The notes beneath the pieces are model-generated. The model did no database searches and was not told where the DNA came from. It worked only from the letters and a program-made list of their open reading frames with translations. Shown piece by piece: positions 47,531 through 57,566 of a stretch of DNA of 64,000 bases. The number at the start of each line of letters is the position of its first letter. Position 1 is the stretch's first letter. This DNA is from JBLIDK01 sp047632595. Its GTDB lineage: Bacteria > Bacteroidota > Bacteroidia > Sphingobacteriales > Sphingobacteriaceae. The stretch spans positions 4,600 through 68,599 of the forward strand of contig JBLIDK010000006.1 of assembly GCA_047632595.1 (NCBI GenBank), read 5' to 3'. A program made the position numbers and the translations under genes.

Positions 47531-49330
47531 GTGGAAGTAACTGTAGATTATTGTTCCTTTTGATTGTCCTAGAAATTCAATTAATTCTTCTTGGCTTAAT
47601 TTTTTTATTTTGTCTACAGATTTAAATGTAGTTAAAAGCGACTTTAATGTTGTTGGACCAATACCTTTTATATCAGTTAATTCACTGTTAAGCGTACCCT
47701 TATCTCGTTTATTACGATGAAAAGTTATACCAAAACGATGGGCCTCATCTCTCATAAACTGCAATAACCTAAGACCATCAGATTTTTTATTCATGTATAT
47801 AGGTAATGTATCGCCTGGTAAATAAATTTCTTCCAATCGTTTAGCAATTCCAATACAGGTTATCTGTGAGTCTAACTTTAGTTTTTTCAAGCTTTTCATT
47901 GAAGCAGATAATTGGCCTTTACCTCCGTCAATTACGAGCAGCTGTGGGAGATCTTCTGGGTTTTCTTTAAGCATTCGACTATATCTCCTATAAACCACCT
48001 CTTCCATGCTTGAGAAGTCATCTGGGCCGATTACGGTTTTGATGTTAAAGTGTCGATAATCTTTTTTTGTAGGCTTACCATTTTTAAACACTACTACAGC
48101 CGAAACAGGGTAGCTTCCTTGAAAGTTTGAATTATCAATACATTCAATATGAATAGGCAATTCTTTAAGTTGTAAATGAGACTTTATATCCAATAAGCTT
48201 TGTGGAACTTTTTCAGCCTTATAGTCTAATTGCATTTGCATTTTATTTCGTCTATAAAACGATGCGTTTTTTAAGGATAGCTCAATAAGTTTATATTTAT
48301 CTCCTTTTTGTGGAACGGTTAATTGTATTTCAACTCCTAAATCAACTTCGACTGAAGTAAATACTTGATTAGTTAAATTGGTTTGCTCATTTCGAACTTC
48401 TTGAATCACACTTTCTAAAATAGTCTCATCACTCTCGTCTAATTTTTTAGTAACCTCAATAGTTTGAGCTTTTATAATTGAACCATGATTTAGTTCAAGA
48501 AAGTTTACATAAGCAATTTTTTCGTTTGGAAAGTTTAGAATAGTAAAGACCTGAACACTGCCTAGTTTAGGATTGACAACGGTTGACCTGTTTTGATGTT
48601 TTTCAAGTTTTATAAGATTCTCTTTTAACTTATGTGCACGTTCAAAATTTAGACCGATAGAAGCATTTTGCATTTCAATTCGTAGCTCATTAATTACCTC
48701 GTTCGAATTTCCTTTTAAGATTTTTTTAATACTTGCAATGCTTTTGTCGTAGGAGTCAATTGATTGTTTTCCTTCACAAGGGCCTAAGCAATTGCCAATT
48801 TGATACTCTAAACAAACTGAGAACTTTTTAGTTGTAATATTTGATTCTGACAGATCATAACTACACGTTCTAATTGGATAAATGTTCTTAATAAGATCTA
48901 ATAAGATATCAATAGTCTTTACTGGAGTAAAGGGGCCAAAATACTCAGAGCCATCATCAACAATCCTCCTTGTAGGAAATATTCTCGGAAAGCGCTCATT
49001 TTTAATACAAATTGAAGGGAATGATTTATCATCTTTTAGTTGAATGTTATATTTTGGCTGATACTTTTTTATTAAGCTGTTTTCTAAAAAGAAAGCATCC
49101 ATTTCTGTTTCAACAACGGTAAACTTAATTTCACGAATTTTACGACTCATGATTCGGGTTTTCCCGTTCATTTTTGAATCGTTACTAAAATATGAATTTA
49201 CTCTACTTTTAAGATTTTTGGCTTTGCCTATATAAAGCAATTTTTGATGTAAATCATAAAATTGATAAACGCCTGTCTTTTTTGGCAAAAGCTTAAGTTG
49301 AGCACTTAAATCATCATTTACTGAAGACAT
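47510..49330 (-). CDS. uvrC: Excinuclease ABC subunit C
   Basis: 606 residues, full length. GIY-YIG nuclease domain at the N-terminus (TGVYQFYD...LLYIGKAKNLKSRV), UVR motif around 195-230, UvrC RNase-H-like domain (HIECIDNSNFQGSYPV, LLVIDGGKGQLSA) and a helix-hairpin-helix tail (LTDIKGIGPTTLKSLL). It cuts damaged DNA on both sides in nucleotide excision repair. Its start overlaps the stop of the PBP gene by one base. Confidence 0.97.
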   Translation of the reverse strand: MSSVNDDLSAQLKLLPKKTGVYQFYDLHQKLLYIGKAKNLKSRVNSYFSNDSKMNGKTRIMSRKIREIKFTVVETEMDAFFLENSLIKKYQPKYNIQLKDDKSFPSICIKNERFPRIFPTRRIVDDGSEYFGPFTPVKTIDILLDLIKNIYPIRTCSYDLSESNITTKKFSVCLEYQIGNCLGPCEGKQSIDSYDKSIASIKKILKGNSNEVINELRIEMQNASIGLNFERAHKLKENLIKLEKHQNRSTVVNPKLGSVQVFTILNFPNEKIAYVNFLELNHGSIIKAQTIEVTKKLDESDETILESVIQEVRNEQTNLTNQVFTSVEVDLGVEIQLTVPQKGDKYKLIELSLKNASFYRRNKMQMQLDYKAEKVPQSLLDIKSHLQLKELPIHIECIDNSNFQGSYPVSAVVVFKNGKPTKKDYRHFNIKTVIGPDDFSSMEEVVYRRYSRMLKENPEDLPQLLVIDGGKGQLSASMKSLKKLKLDSQITCIGIAKRLEEIYLPGDTLPIYMNKKSDGLRLLQFMRDEAHRFGITFHRNKRDKGTLNSELTDIKGIGPTTLKSLLTTFKSVDKIKKLSQEELIEFLGQSKGTIIYSYFHKKTQSD

Positions 49331-51519
49331 TAAAATTCTATTATCTCTTGAAATACATCGTCAAATGGAGCATCTCCAGAACTTGAACAATCAAAATTAA
49401 CTCCAATCCCTCCAGCAGGTGGGTCAAAATCTTTAGTGCTTATGTTCATGGTTGAATCAGCATATAGTGAATTGAAAAATGTACCCCAAATTGGTAATGC
49501 GGTATTATTTCCACCTCCCAATCTTGTTGTTCTAAAGTGTACACTTCGGTCTTCGCAACCTACCCACGCTCCTGCAACTAAGTCTGGCGTTATACCCATA
49601 AACCAACCATCAGAGTTGTTCTGTGTAGTTCCTGTTTTTCCAGCAACTGGATTGTAATTTTTATAGGTTGGACCTCTTAATCGTACTCCAGTTCCTCTAT
49701 TAACTACTTCTTGTAACATTTTAAGCATAATATAGGCAGTTTGCTCACTCATTGCATCTCGCCTTTCTGGATTAAACTCTTGAAGCACGTTACCGTTTTT
49801 ATCTTCAATTCTCAATAGATAAGTTGGTTTAGTCCACACACCTTTGTTTGCAAACGTTGAATAGGCTCCTACCATGTCAAAAACGGATACATCAGGTGTT
49901 CCTAAACATATTGAAGGATATGGATCCATATGTGAAGTGATGCCCATACGTTTGGCCATATCAACTACCGGTTTTGGGGTAATTTCCTTCATTAAATAGG
50001 CTGTTATATGATTTACTGATTTCGCTAAACCTTCTTTAAGGGTTAACATTCCACCATCTTTATGATCACTATTTTGAGGAGTCCAATTGTCAAAATCTTC
50101 AAATGTTACAGGTTGATTTGGAACCTTCATACAGGGTTCAGCAACGCCATTATCAATTGCAACCGTATAAATAAAAGGTTTAAATGTTGAACCTACTTGG
50201 CGCTTTCCTGTTTTAACATGGTCGTATTTAAAATAGCTAAAATCGGGTCCACCAACCCAAGCCTTTATATACCCCGTTTTAGGATCCATAGCCATAAAGC
50301 CAGCAAGTAAAAAATGCTTCATGTATTTAATCGAATCAAGAGGGCTTAAAATTGTGTCTATATCTCCGCCCCAGCTAAATATTTTCATCGGAATTGGAGT
50401 ATTAAAACTTTTGGCAATTTCAGCTTTTGTTTTGCCATCTGCTTTAAGAAGTCTATAGCGTTCACTTCGTCTCACTGATTGATCAATAACTTCAGTAAAC
50501 TCACCCCAGGGCTCTCTGTTCTTCCAATGGTCAAAAAACACTTTCTGTAATTCTGTTAAATTGTATTTCACAGACTCTTCAGCATATTGTTGCATTTTAG
50601 AATTAATGGTAGTGTAAATTTTTAATCCATCTCTGTAAAGATCATATTTAGTGCCATCTGGTTTTTTATTCTTCTCACACCACTGTCCTAATTCTATTCT
50701 TAAGTACTCTCTAAAATATTGGGCACTTCCCTTGTTGTGAGTAGTTGGGTTATAATCTAGCTCCAACGGTAAAACTGATAAAGAGTCAAACTGCACTTTA
50801 GTCAAGTACTCGTATTTTACCATTTGATTCATTACCACATTCCTTCTTTTTAAACTATTTTCGGGATTGAGTTTAGGGGAATACAAACTTGTAGCTTTTA
50901 ATAATCCTATTAATACAGACGCTTGTTCAACAGTTAATTCTGCTGGTGTGGATGAGAAAAATGTTTGTGAGGCAGACTTTATACCAAAAGAATTACTCCC
51001 AAAATCAACGGTATTAAGATAAAGTGTTATTATTTCTTGCTTTGTATAGCTCTTTTCAATTTTTACCGCTGTAACCCACTCTTTTAATTTTGTGGTTAGC
51101 TTTGAGAAAAAATTATTAAATCTAGTACGCGGAAATAAGTTCTTCGCTAGTTGTTGTGTGATCGTACTTGCCCCACCCCTTTTACCTAAAAAAGTAAAGG
51201 CTCTAAGTGTTCCACGTAGGTCAATTCCTGAATGTTGATTGAAACGAACATCTTCCGTTGCAATTAATGCATTTATAAGATTTGGAGAAATTTCTTGATA
51301 ATCAACGTAAGATCGATTCTGAACAAAGTATTTTCCCAACACCTCTTTGTCAGAGGAGATTATCTCTGAGGCTAAACTGCTTTTTGGATTTTCAAGTACT
51401 TCAAATGATGGAAGTGGACCCAATACCTCAAGACCAATAGCAAGGAATAATAAAACTACAAAGCCAATTAATCCTACAGAGAATACCCAAAAATATTTAA
51501 CAAGTTTATTTTGGTCCAT
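49330..51519 (-). CDS. Penicillin-binding protein 1A (bifunctional transglycosylase/transpeptidase)
   Basis: 729 residues. One N-terminal helix (about 9-30). Glycosyltransferase family 51 domain with catalytic Glu89 (IATEDVRFNQHSGID) and GASTITQQLAKNLF. Transpeptidase domain with SxxK Ser444 (GSTFKPF), SVNH, and KTGT at Lys628. It builds peptidoglycan in the periplasm. Its start overlaps the SprE gene by 14 bases and its stop uvrC by 1, so sprE-pbp-uvrC is an operon. Confidence 0.95.
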   Translation of the reverse strand: MDQNKLVKYFWVFSVGLIGFVVLLFLAIGLEVLGPLPSFEVLENPKSSLASEIISSDKEVLGKYFVQNRSYVDYQEISPNLINALIATEDVRFNQHSGIDLRGTLRAFTFLGKRGGASTITQQLAKNLFPRTRFNNFFSKLTTKLKEWVTAVKIEKSYTKQEIITLYLNTVDFGSNSFGIKSASQTFFSSTPAELTVEQASVLIGLLKATSLYSPKLNPENSLKRRNVVMNQMVKYEYLTKVQFDSLSVLPLELDYNPTTHNKGSAQYFREYLRIELGQWCEKNKKPDGTKYDLYRDGLKIYTTINSKMQQYAEESVKYNLTELQKVFFDHWKNREPWGEFTEVIDQSVRRSERYRLLKADGKTKAEIAKSFNTPIPMKIFSWGGDIDTILSPLDSIKYMKHFLLAGFMAMDPKTGYIKAWVGGPDFSYFKYDHVKTGKRQVGSTFKPFIYTVAIDNGVAEPCMKVPNQPVTFEDFDNWTPQNSDHKDGGMLTLKEGLAKSVNHITAYLMKEITPKPVVDMAKRMGITSHMDPYPSICLGTPDVSVFDMVGAYSTFANKGVWTKPTYLLRIEDKNGNVLQEFNPERRDAMSEQTAYIMLKMLQEVVNRGTGVRLRGPTYKNYNPVAGKTGTTQNNSDGWFMGITPDLVAGAWVGCEDRSVHFRTTRLGGGNNTALPIWGTFFNSLYADSTMNISTKDFDPPAGGIGVNFDCSSSGDAPFDDVFQEIIEF

Positions 51520-54094
51520 TTTGTGGCATTTGTTTTTTTAATTCTGAGTTATAATACAATTCATAAAGAGCCAGATCTCTTGATTTTATTAAGCTAATAT
51601 AGTTGTCAGAACTAATAATTAACTTATCATACAAAAGTTTATCAGGATAAGCTTTTTTAATAATTTCTTCGGTTAACGTCTCTAAATAGTCTATCGATTT
51701 GTTTTTATCATCAAATTGCTTTACCAAAATTACCTGAGTGCTATCATTAATAAGTCTATTACTGACTTTTAGTTTCCCCAACTTGAAATAAGTTCGATTA
51801 AAGTCGCTAAATACAGTTTTTAAGGCGCTCACATCTGCTTCATCAGACTTTAAAAGTAACATAAAATAAAAAGGTTTCCCTTTAGATTCTGCATAAAAAC
51901 TGTCCCAAGGGTTTTTTACTTCTGGAATATTTACGATTGGATTAGTAGGGACACGTGGTGTATTTTTGTTTTTCAGTTTGGCTAGTAGTTCTTCAGCATT
52001 GGGTCTAATTTCTGAATCTGGAAATGTGTTAATCAACAATGAAAGGTCCTTTTGCATCTGCCCTTCATCCCCATTTCCTCCAGCAGCTAAGGCTTTAAGA
52101 AATAAAAATTTTGGAATATGTTGGTTAGTTGGGTCTTCTCCGTAAGCTTGATTGTATTGGGTCACAACAGATCTGTAAAAACCGTTTTTGTAATCATTGT
52201 AAGCAGATTCGTAAAGGCGTTCTGTTTTATTTGCTCCTGCTTTAGTGTAATAGTTAGGGTCTCTAATCAAGTTTGCATACACCGACTCAGGATATTCAGC
52301 CAAAAGTTGATTTTTATACTTGTTTGCCAAATCTGAATTGCCAATTTGGGAGTATAGCTGATACAAATTAAAGTACGCATCAATCAGAAATGGATTCTTG
52401 CTTTTTCTTGAGGCTAAATCTTCGAACGATTCAATCGCCTTGTCAATATCAGCTAATTCAAATCGATAGACATTTCCAAGTTCAAACAAAGCATTTTTAA
52501 TCATTGAGTCTGAACGATCCATTTTCTCTTTGTTCATTGGAAGGCCTTCAAGTAATTCCTTTCTTGCAGCATCGGGGTCATTTAGATTCAATACTTTCCC
52601 AGTATTTTGCGCTAAGTTGTTTTGTGATTTGGTGCTTCTTCTCCAATTGTCCTCCAGTGTTCTGTTTCCCCACTTGGCTTTAAATTCAGAAAACCCACTT
52701 CCAATAGCAGCTGGGTTACTGAAGTACCATGATTGCGCGCTTGTAGGAGTTTGATTTATAGATTGGTTGTTGTTATTGACACTTGGTGTTGAGGGTTGAT
52801 TTCTAAGATCGTCTTTTTCTCTTTCTTTCTTATCACGAGCTTCTTGAATTAGGTTTTCCAAAAACTTCTCTCTGCTTTTAGGATCCATTTGTGCTATTCG
52901 TTGTAGACTATCTTCACGTGAAACAATGTTTTCGTTAATTACAACCAGTTCCAAACTGTTCCTTTTTTGTCGGAGTTCATCAATTTTTTCATAAGTTTTT
53001 GGATAGGCGTTTAATGCACTGTCGTAATAATTAAAGGCATTTTGATAATTCTTATTTACTGAATAGCTGATATCAGCTAGTTTGTTATATGCTTGAGCTT
53101 TTTGTTCACTATTTGACGTACTATTTGCTACAGACTCTTTATAAAAATTACTTGCAGTTTCAAAGCGGTTATTAGCATACTCTATATTTCCTAATGCAAA
53201 ATAAATTTGATCTCTGTATTCAATATTTTTATCATCATTTAGCAAATCGTTTAACTGCTTAACTACTTCTTTTTCAGAACGTTTATTTGCGCCTTGTATT
53301 AAGCTTGCTTGTTTTATTTTAGCGTTAAATGCCATCTCGTATGGCGGGTTTTTGCGAACAACATTCTGGTAAGCGTCAATAGCTTGATTGTTTTTACCTT
53401 GAATTTCAAGTAATTGGGCAGCAATAAATAAGTACCTTGTTTTATGATCTTTCTTGCGGGTATGCCTTGCAGCCAACTTTAACTCTTCAGAGGCTCTTCC
53501 GTAATTACCTTTGCGCATAAAGTAAATTGCAAAAGTGGTGGCTAAATCTTCCCTCATTTTTTTGGGATAATCTTCCTTGCTTCTAACAATATTATAGATT
53601 GATTCAATTTTCACCTTTCGATCTATTTGAATATAAGACCTAAGTAACCATATCGAAGCTTCTAATTGCTGTTTAGTATCGGGATACTTATTATATATCA
53701 GCTGAAAAGATTGGATTGCGCTGTAGTAATCGCGCTTATAAAAGTATGCCTTGCCTATTACAAGGTAAGAATCACTTATATACTTACTTATTTTATGACG
53801 TTGAATAACATACGAGGCCTTTTTAATGGCTTCGTCCATTAATGGGTAAATTGTTCTTGCGCTTTTGTCATCACCTAATATTAAAATAGGTAAAACTAGC
53901 TTGTAATTGTCTTCATTTTTAGACTCTAATTTGTTTATACCTTCATTTAATCTATTTCGCGCATTAAATAATCCGTTGAATTCAGCAGTAATGTTGTGAT
54001 AATTTCGGTTAATGAACGTATCTTTGGTTGAATCACAGCTCGTTAAAAGCGTAAATAATACAAGTAATACCCATACGTTTTTTAAATTACCCAT
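51506..54094 (-). CDS. sprE: TPR lipoprotein SprE/PorW (T9SS accessory)
   Basis: 862 residues, close to F. johnsoniae SprE length. Lipobox LLTSC (Cys20), then the family start FINRNYHNITAEFNGLFNA and many TPRs across about 60-400 and 520-700 (KAYFYKRDYYSAIQSFQLI). The middle has a low-complexity Asn/Gln/Ser region (about 435-465). SprE/PorW is needed for T9SS and gliding, and is thought to join the outer translocon to the GldKLMN complex. It heads the operon with PBP1A and uvrC. Confidence 0.85.
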   Translation of the reverse strand: MGNLKNVWVLLVLFTLLTSCDSTKDTFINRNYHNITAEFNGLFNARNRLNEGINKLESKNEDNYKLVLPILILGDDKSARTIYPLMDEAIKKASYVIQRHKISKYISDSYLVIGKAYFYKRDYYSAIQSFQLIYNKYPDTKQQLEASIWLLRSYIQIDRKVKIESIYNIVRSKEDYPKKMREDLATTFAIYFMRKGNYGRASEELKLAARHTRKKDHKTRYLFIAAQLLEIQGKNNQAIDAYQNVVRKNPPYEMAFNAKIKQASLIQGANKRSEKEVVKQLNDLLNDDKNIEYRDQIYFALGNIEYANNRFETASNFYKESVANSTSNSEQKAQAYNKLADISYSVNKNYQNAFNYYDSALNAYPKTYEKIDELRQKRNSLELVVINENIVSREDSLQRIAQMDPKSREKFLENLIQEARDKKEREKDDLRNQPSTPSVNNNNQSINQTPTSAQSWYFSNPAAIGSGFSEFKAKWGNRTLEDNWRRSTKSQNNLAQNTGKVLNLNDPDAARKELLEGLPMNKEKMDRSDSMIKNALFELGNVYRFELADIDKAIESFEDLASRKSKNPFLIDAYFNLYQLYSQIGNSDLANKYKNQLLAEYPESVYANLIRDPNYYTKAGANKTERLYESAYNDYKNGFYRSVVTQYNQAYGEDPTNQHIPKFLFLKALAAGGNGDEGQMQKDLSLLINTFPDSEIRPNAEELLAKLKNKNTPRVPTNPIVNIPEVKNPWDSFYAESKGKPFYFMLLLKSDEADVSALKTVFSDFNRTYFKLGKLKVSNRLINDSTQVILVKQFDDKNKSIDYLETLTEEIIKKAYPDKLLYDKLIISSDNYISLIKSRDLALYELYYNSELKKQMPQNGPK

Positions 54095-54220
54095 TAATTT
54101 ACAAATTCGTTTGAAATAGTATAACTTACTACTTACAAAAATATTTTAATATGGCGAAAATTAAGAAATAGTTCAATTAATAATACATTTTTTTAATTTC
54201 ACGTCAAAATTAACCCATAA

Positions 54221-55084
54221 ATGCCACACAAAAAGAGAACCTTCCTAGAAAGATGGAGGGTTAAATTCAAGCTAGTCATACTAAATGACGATACATTTGA
54301 AGAAAAGGCATCTTTTCGTTTATCGCGCTTAAATGTATCACTTTTTATTGCCTTATTCTTAGTGGTTTTTTCTTCAATTGGGATATTTCTTATATTAAAC
54401 ACCCCTGTTAAAGAGTATATTTTAGGGTACTCTGACGTTTACATGAGAAGAGAACTTACATATTTGACATTTAAGGTCGATTCCTTAGAAAGTGTTGCTG
54501 AGGTTAGAAGAGAATATATTCAAAATATAAAAAGAGTGTTGGAGGGGGATTTAAATTTCAACCCTCAAACAGATTCTGCACAAAATGCTTCAGGAGATCA
54601 AGCTGTTTTAGCTAAAGGAATAAGCACGGCAGAAGAAAAGTTTAGGAAGGATATTGAAGAAGAATCAAAGCTATTGGTAATGCCCATAGTTGCAACTTCA
54701 ACGGTTAATGAGTCAATTTTAATGCTTTTTACTCCAGTAAAAGGTATTATATCTGATAAATTTAACGTTCAAACTAGGCATTTTGGAGTGGATATAGTTT
54801 GTGAAGCCAACGAAAGTGTAAAAAGTATATTAGACGGTACAGTGGTTTTAGCAACCTATACACCAGAGACAGGGAATGTAATTGGTGTAATACATGAGCC
54901 AAATATATTATCCTTATACAAGCATAACGCTGTTCTATTAAAAAAAGTTGGTAATTTTGTACGAGCAGGAGAGGTCCTTGCAATAGTTGGAGATTCAGGT
55001 GAAATGTCTTCAGGGCCTCATCTTCATTTTGAACTTTGGATTAAAGGCTCACCGGTTAACCCAGAAGATCATATAAATTTTTAA
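54221..55084 (+). CDS. M23 family (LytM) metallopeptidase
   Basis: 287 residues: cytoplasmic head, one helix (about 39-60), coiled coil (about 75-155) and a LytM domain with zinc ligands His187, Asp191 (RHFGVD) and His269 (GPHLHFELW); His235 and His267 complete the site. It cuts peptidoglycan cross-bridges or activates other hydrolases. The next gene, bactofilin, starts 2 bases later, a common pair in Bacteria where bactofilin positions the peptidase. Confidence 0.92.
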   Translation: MPHKKRTFLERWRVKFKLVILNDDTFEEKASFRLSRLNVSLFIALFLVVFSSIGIFLILNTPVKEYILGYSDVYMRRELTYLTFKVDSLESVAEVRREYIQNIKRVLEGDLNFNPQTDSAQNASGDQAVLAKGISTAEEKFRKDIEEESKLLVMPIVATSTVNESILMLFTPVKGIISDKFNVQTRHFGVDIVCEANESVKSILDGTVVLATYTPETGNVIGVIHEPNILSLYKHNAVLLKKVGNFVRAGEVLAIVGDSGEMSSGPHLHFELWIKGSPVNPEDHINF

Positions 55085-55086
55085 TC

Positions 55087-55518
55087 ATGATAGGAAGTAA
55101 AAATAACGGAAAAATTAAGCAGGCAGATAATACAGGACCAGTAAACTTGATAGCCTCTGGAACTGTTATAAAAGGAGACATGTTTTCGCCTGGGGATATT
55201 CGTATAGACGGAACTATTCAAGGAAATGTTGAAAGCAAATCTAAAATAGTTGTTGGTAACAGTGGTGTTATTAAAGGAAAAATTACCTCAATGAACGCAG
55301 ACATTTCTGGAATGGTAAGCGGCGAGATTCATGTGGGTGCAACTTTATCACTAAAAGCAACTTCAAATATTGAAGGAGATATTAGCACTGATAAACTAAT
55401 TGTGGAGTCTGGTGCATCTTTTAATGGTAGCTGTAGCATGGGGGTTAAAAATCAAAACGATAGTAAGCAAGGAGCTCGACCTAATGAAATTAGACGAAAA
55501 GAAGAAGCAAATAGGTAA
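55087..55518 (+). CDS. Bactofilin (polymer-forming cytoskeletal protein)
   Basis: 143 residues. The central right-handed beta-helix (about 25-120) shows the short repeat pattern: TVIKGDMFSPGDIRIDGTI, GNVESKSKIVVGNSGVIKG, GMVSGEIHVGATL. Charged disordered tail. Bactofilins form filaments at the membrane without nucleotide and recruit wall enzymes; the adjacent M23 peptidase supports that. Its last 35 bases overlap the AtpI-like gene. Confidence 0.92.
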   Translation: MIGSKNNGKIKQADNTGPVNLIASGTVIKGDMFSPGDIRIDGTIQGNVESKSKIVVGNSGVIKGKITSMNADISGMVSGEIHVGATLSLKATSNIEGDISTDKLIVESGASFNGSCSMGVKNQNDSKQGARPNEIRRKEEANR

Positions 55519-55702
55519 TTTCGCAAAATACACCGGCATTGGATTTCAAATGCTGGGTATAATTTTAACTGCAGTTTGGATAGGAACTGTTTGCGACGAA
55601 AAATTTGAAACAAATACGCCATGGTTTACCGTGGCGTTTTCGTTAATAGGAGTTTTCGTATCCATGTACACAGTAATTAAAAGTCTAAAAAATATAAAAT
55701 GA
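55484..55702 (+). CDS. AtpI/AtpZ-like small membrane protein
   Basis: 72 residues from the ATG at 55484, inside the end of the bactofilin gene in another frame; a longer TTG version (55400) is unlikely. Two helices (about 13-35, 43-62), with GFQMLGIILTAVWIG and the charged loop between. This type (AtpZ/AtpI, DUF synthase I-like) precedes ATP synthase genes and may help c-ring assembly or magnesium supply. Confidence 0.82.
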   Translation: MKLDEKKKQIGNFAKYTGIGFQMLGIILTAVWIGTVCDEKFETNTPWFTVAFSLIGVFVSMYTVIKSLKNIK

Positions 55703-56067
55703 ATTTTGTAAAAAATTTTATAGCTCTAACCCTGGTTGTAGGGATAGCCCAATTTGCATTACAAAAACTTCAAATAATTCCGGCAGAAAAAGAAATCTGG
55801 GTGTTGTTTGGATTAATTTCTATCACCACTTTTTTAGCACTGTTTTCAGCCCTTAAAGGCACTAAATCGGAGGAACAGAACTTTATTAATCACTTTTATA
55901 TAAGTGTGGGTATAAAGTTATTTGTTATTCTATTTTTTGTGCTGATTTACCTCCAATTTGTGACAGTTAATAGAATAGTCTTCGGAGTTGCATTTTTATT
56001 ACATTATTTAATCTATACTTTGTTTGAAATCAAAACATTGTTAGTTAACTTGCGGGCCGAAAAATAA
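55699..56067 (+). CDS. Small membrane protein of the atp cluster (DUF6168-like)
   Basis: 122 residues with four predicted membrane helices. Starts 4 bases inside the end of the AtpI-like gene (ATGA overlap) and sits before atpB, where Flavobacteriia often have a DUF6168 protein. Function unknown; likely assists ATP synthase assembly. Confidence 0.75.
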   Translation: MNFVKNFIALTLVVGIAQFALQKLQIIPAEKEIWVLFGLISITTFLALFSALKGTKSEEQNFINHFYISVGIKLFVILFFVLIYLQFVTVNRIVFGVAFLLHYLIYTLFEIKTLLVNLRAEK

Positions 56068-56070
56068 ATA

Positions 56071-57243
56071 GTGAAAACTTGTTTTTCTGGTCAAAAACGA
56101 AGATTAGTGAATAAAAAAATTTCCATTTCCATCCTTGCATTGATGTTTTTAGCGTTTTTTAGTGTTCAAAACGCATTTTCTCAATCAGAAATTGATCATA
56201 ATTCTCACGCTGAAGTTGAGCATGCTGATAGTTCAATGCTCACTTCTGATAGCACTCATGCAACAGAACAACACGCAGAAGACACTCATTCGGAAGAGGC
56301 ATTTAACCCTGCCGACATGATTCTTCACCATATTGCTGACAGTTACGGATGGCATTTATGGGATTACACCAATAAAGAAGGTGTTGTAGTTCCTGTTGAA
56401 ATTCCATTACCAGTTATATTATTTACTGATGGAAATCTTGATGTATTTATGTCGAGCGCATTTCATCACGGACATAGCACTGTTCAAAAAGGAGATCGAA
56501 TCTATTCTTTAGATCATGGTCATATAGTTGAAGAAAGCGGATTACACCCTGTTGATTTTTCTATTACTAAGAACGTAGCTTCTATGTTAATTGCTGCATT
56601 CTTATTAGTGTTAATATTTAGTGCTGTTGGTAGAGGATACAAAAAACGTGGTATTGCTGCTCCAAAAGGAATTCAAGCGTTGATTGAGCCGATTGTGGTT
56701 TTCATTAAAGATGACATTGCTATTCCAAATATTGGAAAAGATAAATACGCAAAATTCTTACCGTACTTATTAACTGTATTTTTCTTTATATGGATTAATA
56801 ACCTATTAGGGCTTATACCATTTTTTCCAGGTGGAGCTAACGTAACAGGAAATATTGCAGTAACCTTAGTATTAGCTGTGTTTACATTCCTTATGACAAA
56901 CATTAACGGAAGTAAAGCATATTGGAAACACGTATTTGCAACTCCAGGAGTTCCTGTATGGTTAGCGCCAATTATGATTCCGGTTGAATTGATTGGATTA
57001 TTATCAAAGCCTTTTGCACTTATGGTACGTTTGTTCGCAAACATAACTGCAGGTCACATTATTATATTGAGTTTAATATCCTTAATATTTATTTTTAAGA
57101 CAATTGCAATTGCGCCGGTATCGGTTGCTTTTTCACTATTTATGAATGTGTTAGAGTTATTGGTAGCGTTATTGCAAGCCTATATATTTACATTGCTATC
57201 TGCCTTATTTATAGGTATGGCTGTAGATGATGGGCATCATTAA
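56071..57243 (+). CDS. atpB: ATP synthase F0 subunit a
   Basis: 390 residues; Bacteroidota subunit a is long because of an N-terminal signal-like helix and a His/Glu/Ser-rich periplasmic region (about 40-100, many HA/HS pairs). The membrane part has the essential Arg320 (LMVRLFANITAGH) that works with the c-ring Glu. Start is GTG: 56071, or 56107, which gives VNKKISISILALM, a better signal peptide. It lies 3 bases after the preceding stop. Confidence 0.93.
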   Translation: MKTCFSGQKRRLVNKKISISILALMFLAFFSVQNAFSQSEIDHNSHAEVEHADSSMLTSDSTHATEQHAEDTHSEEAFNPADMILHHIADSYGWHLWDYTNKEGVVVPVEIPLPVILFTDGNLDVFMSSAFHHGHSTVQKGDRIYSLDHGHIVEESGLHPVDFSITKNVASMLIAAFLLVLIFSAVGRGYKKRGIAAPKGIQALIEPIVVFIKDDIAIPNIGKDKYAKFLPYLLTVFFFIWINNLLGLIPFFPGGANVTGNIAVTLVLAVFTFLMTNINGSKAYWKHVFATPGVPVWLAPIMIPVELIGLLSKPFALMVRLFANITAGHIIILSLISLIFIFKTIAIAPVSVAFSLFMNVLELLVALLQAYIFTLLSALFIGMAVDDGHH

Positions 57244-57265
57244 TTTTATAATTATTTTCTAATAA

Positions 57266-57496
<231 letters not shown>

Positions 57497-57510
57497 TAAA
57501 AAGCATGTTT

Positions 57511-57536
57511 GGCCCGCAACGATTGGTTGCGGTGCC
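57511..57536 (+). other. Intercistronic hairpin between atpE and atpF
   Basis: CCGCAAC (57514-57520) and GTTGCGG (57526-57532) form a 7-bp stem with a 5-base loop, extended by GGC/GCC after a bulged T. No T run follows, so it is not a classic terminator. It may protect the 3' end of the atpE message and help make extra subunit c. Confidence 0.5.
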
Positions 57537-57566
57537 TTACTTTAATTAGAAAAAGAAGAAAAGAAA

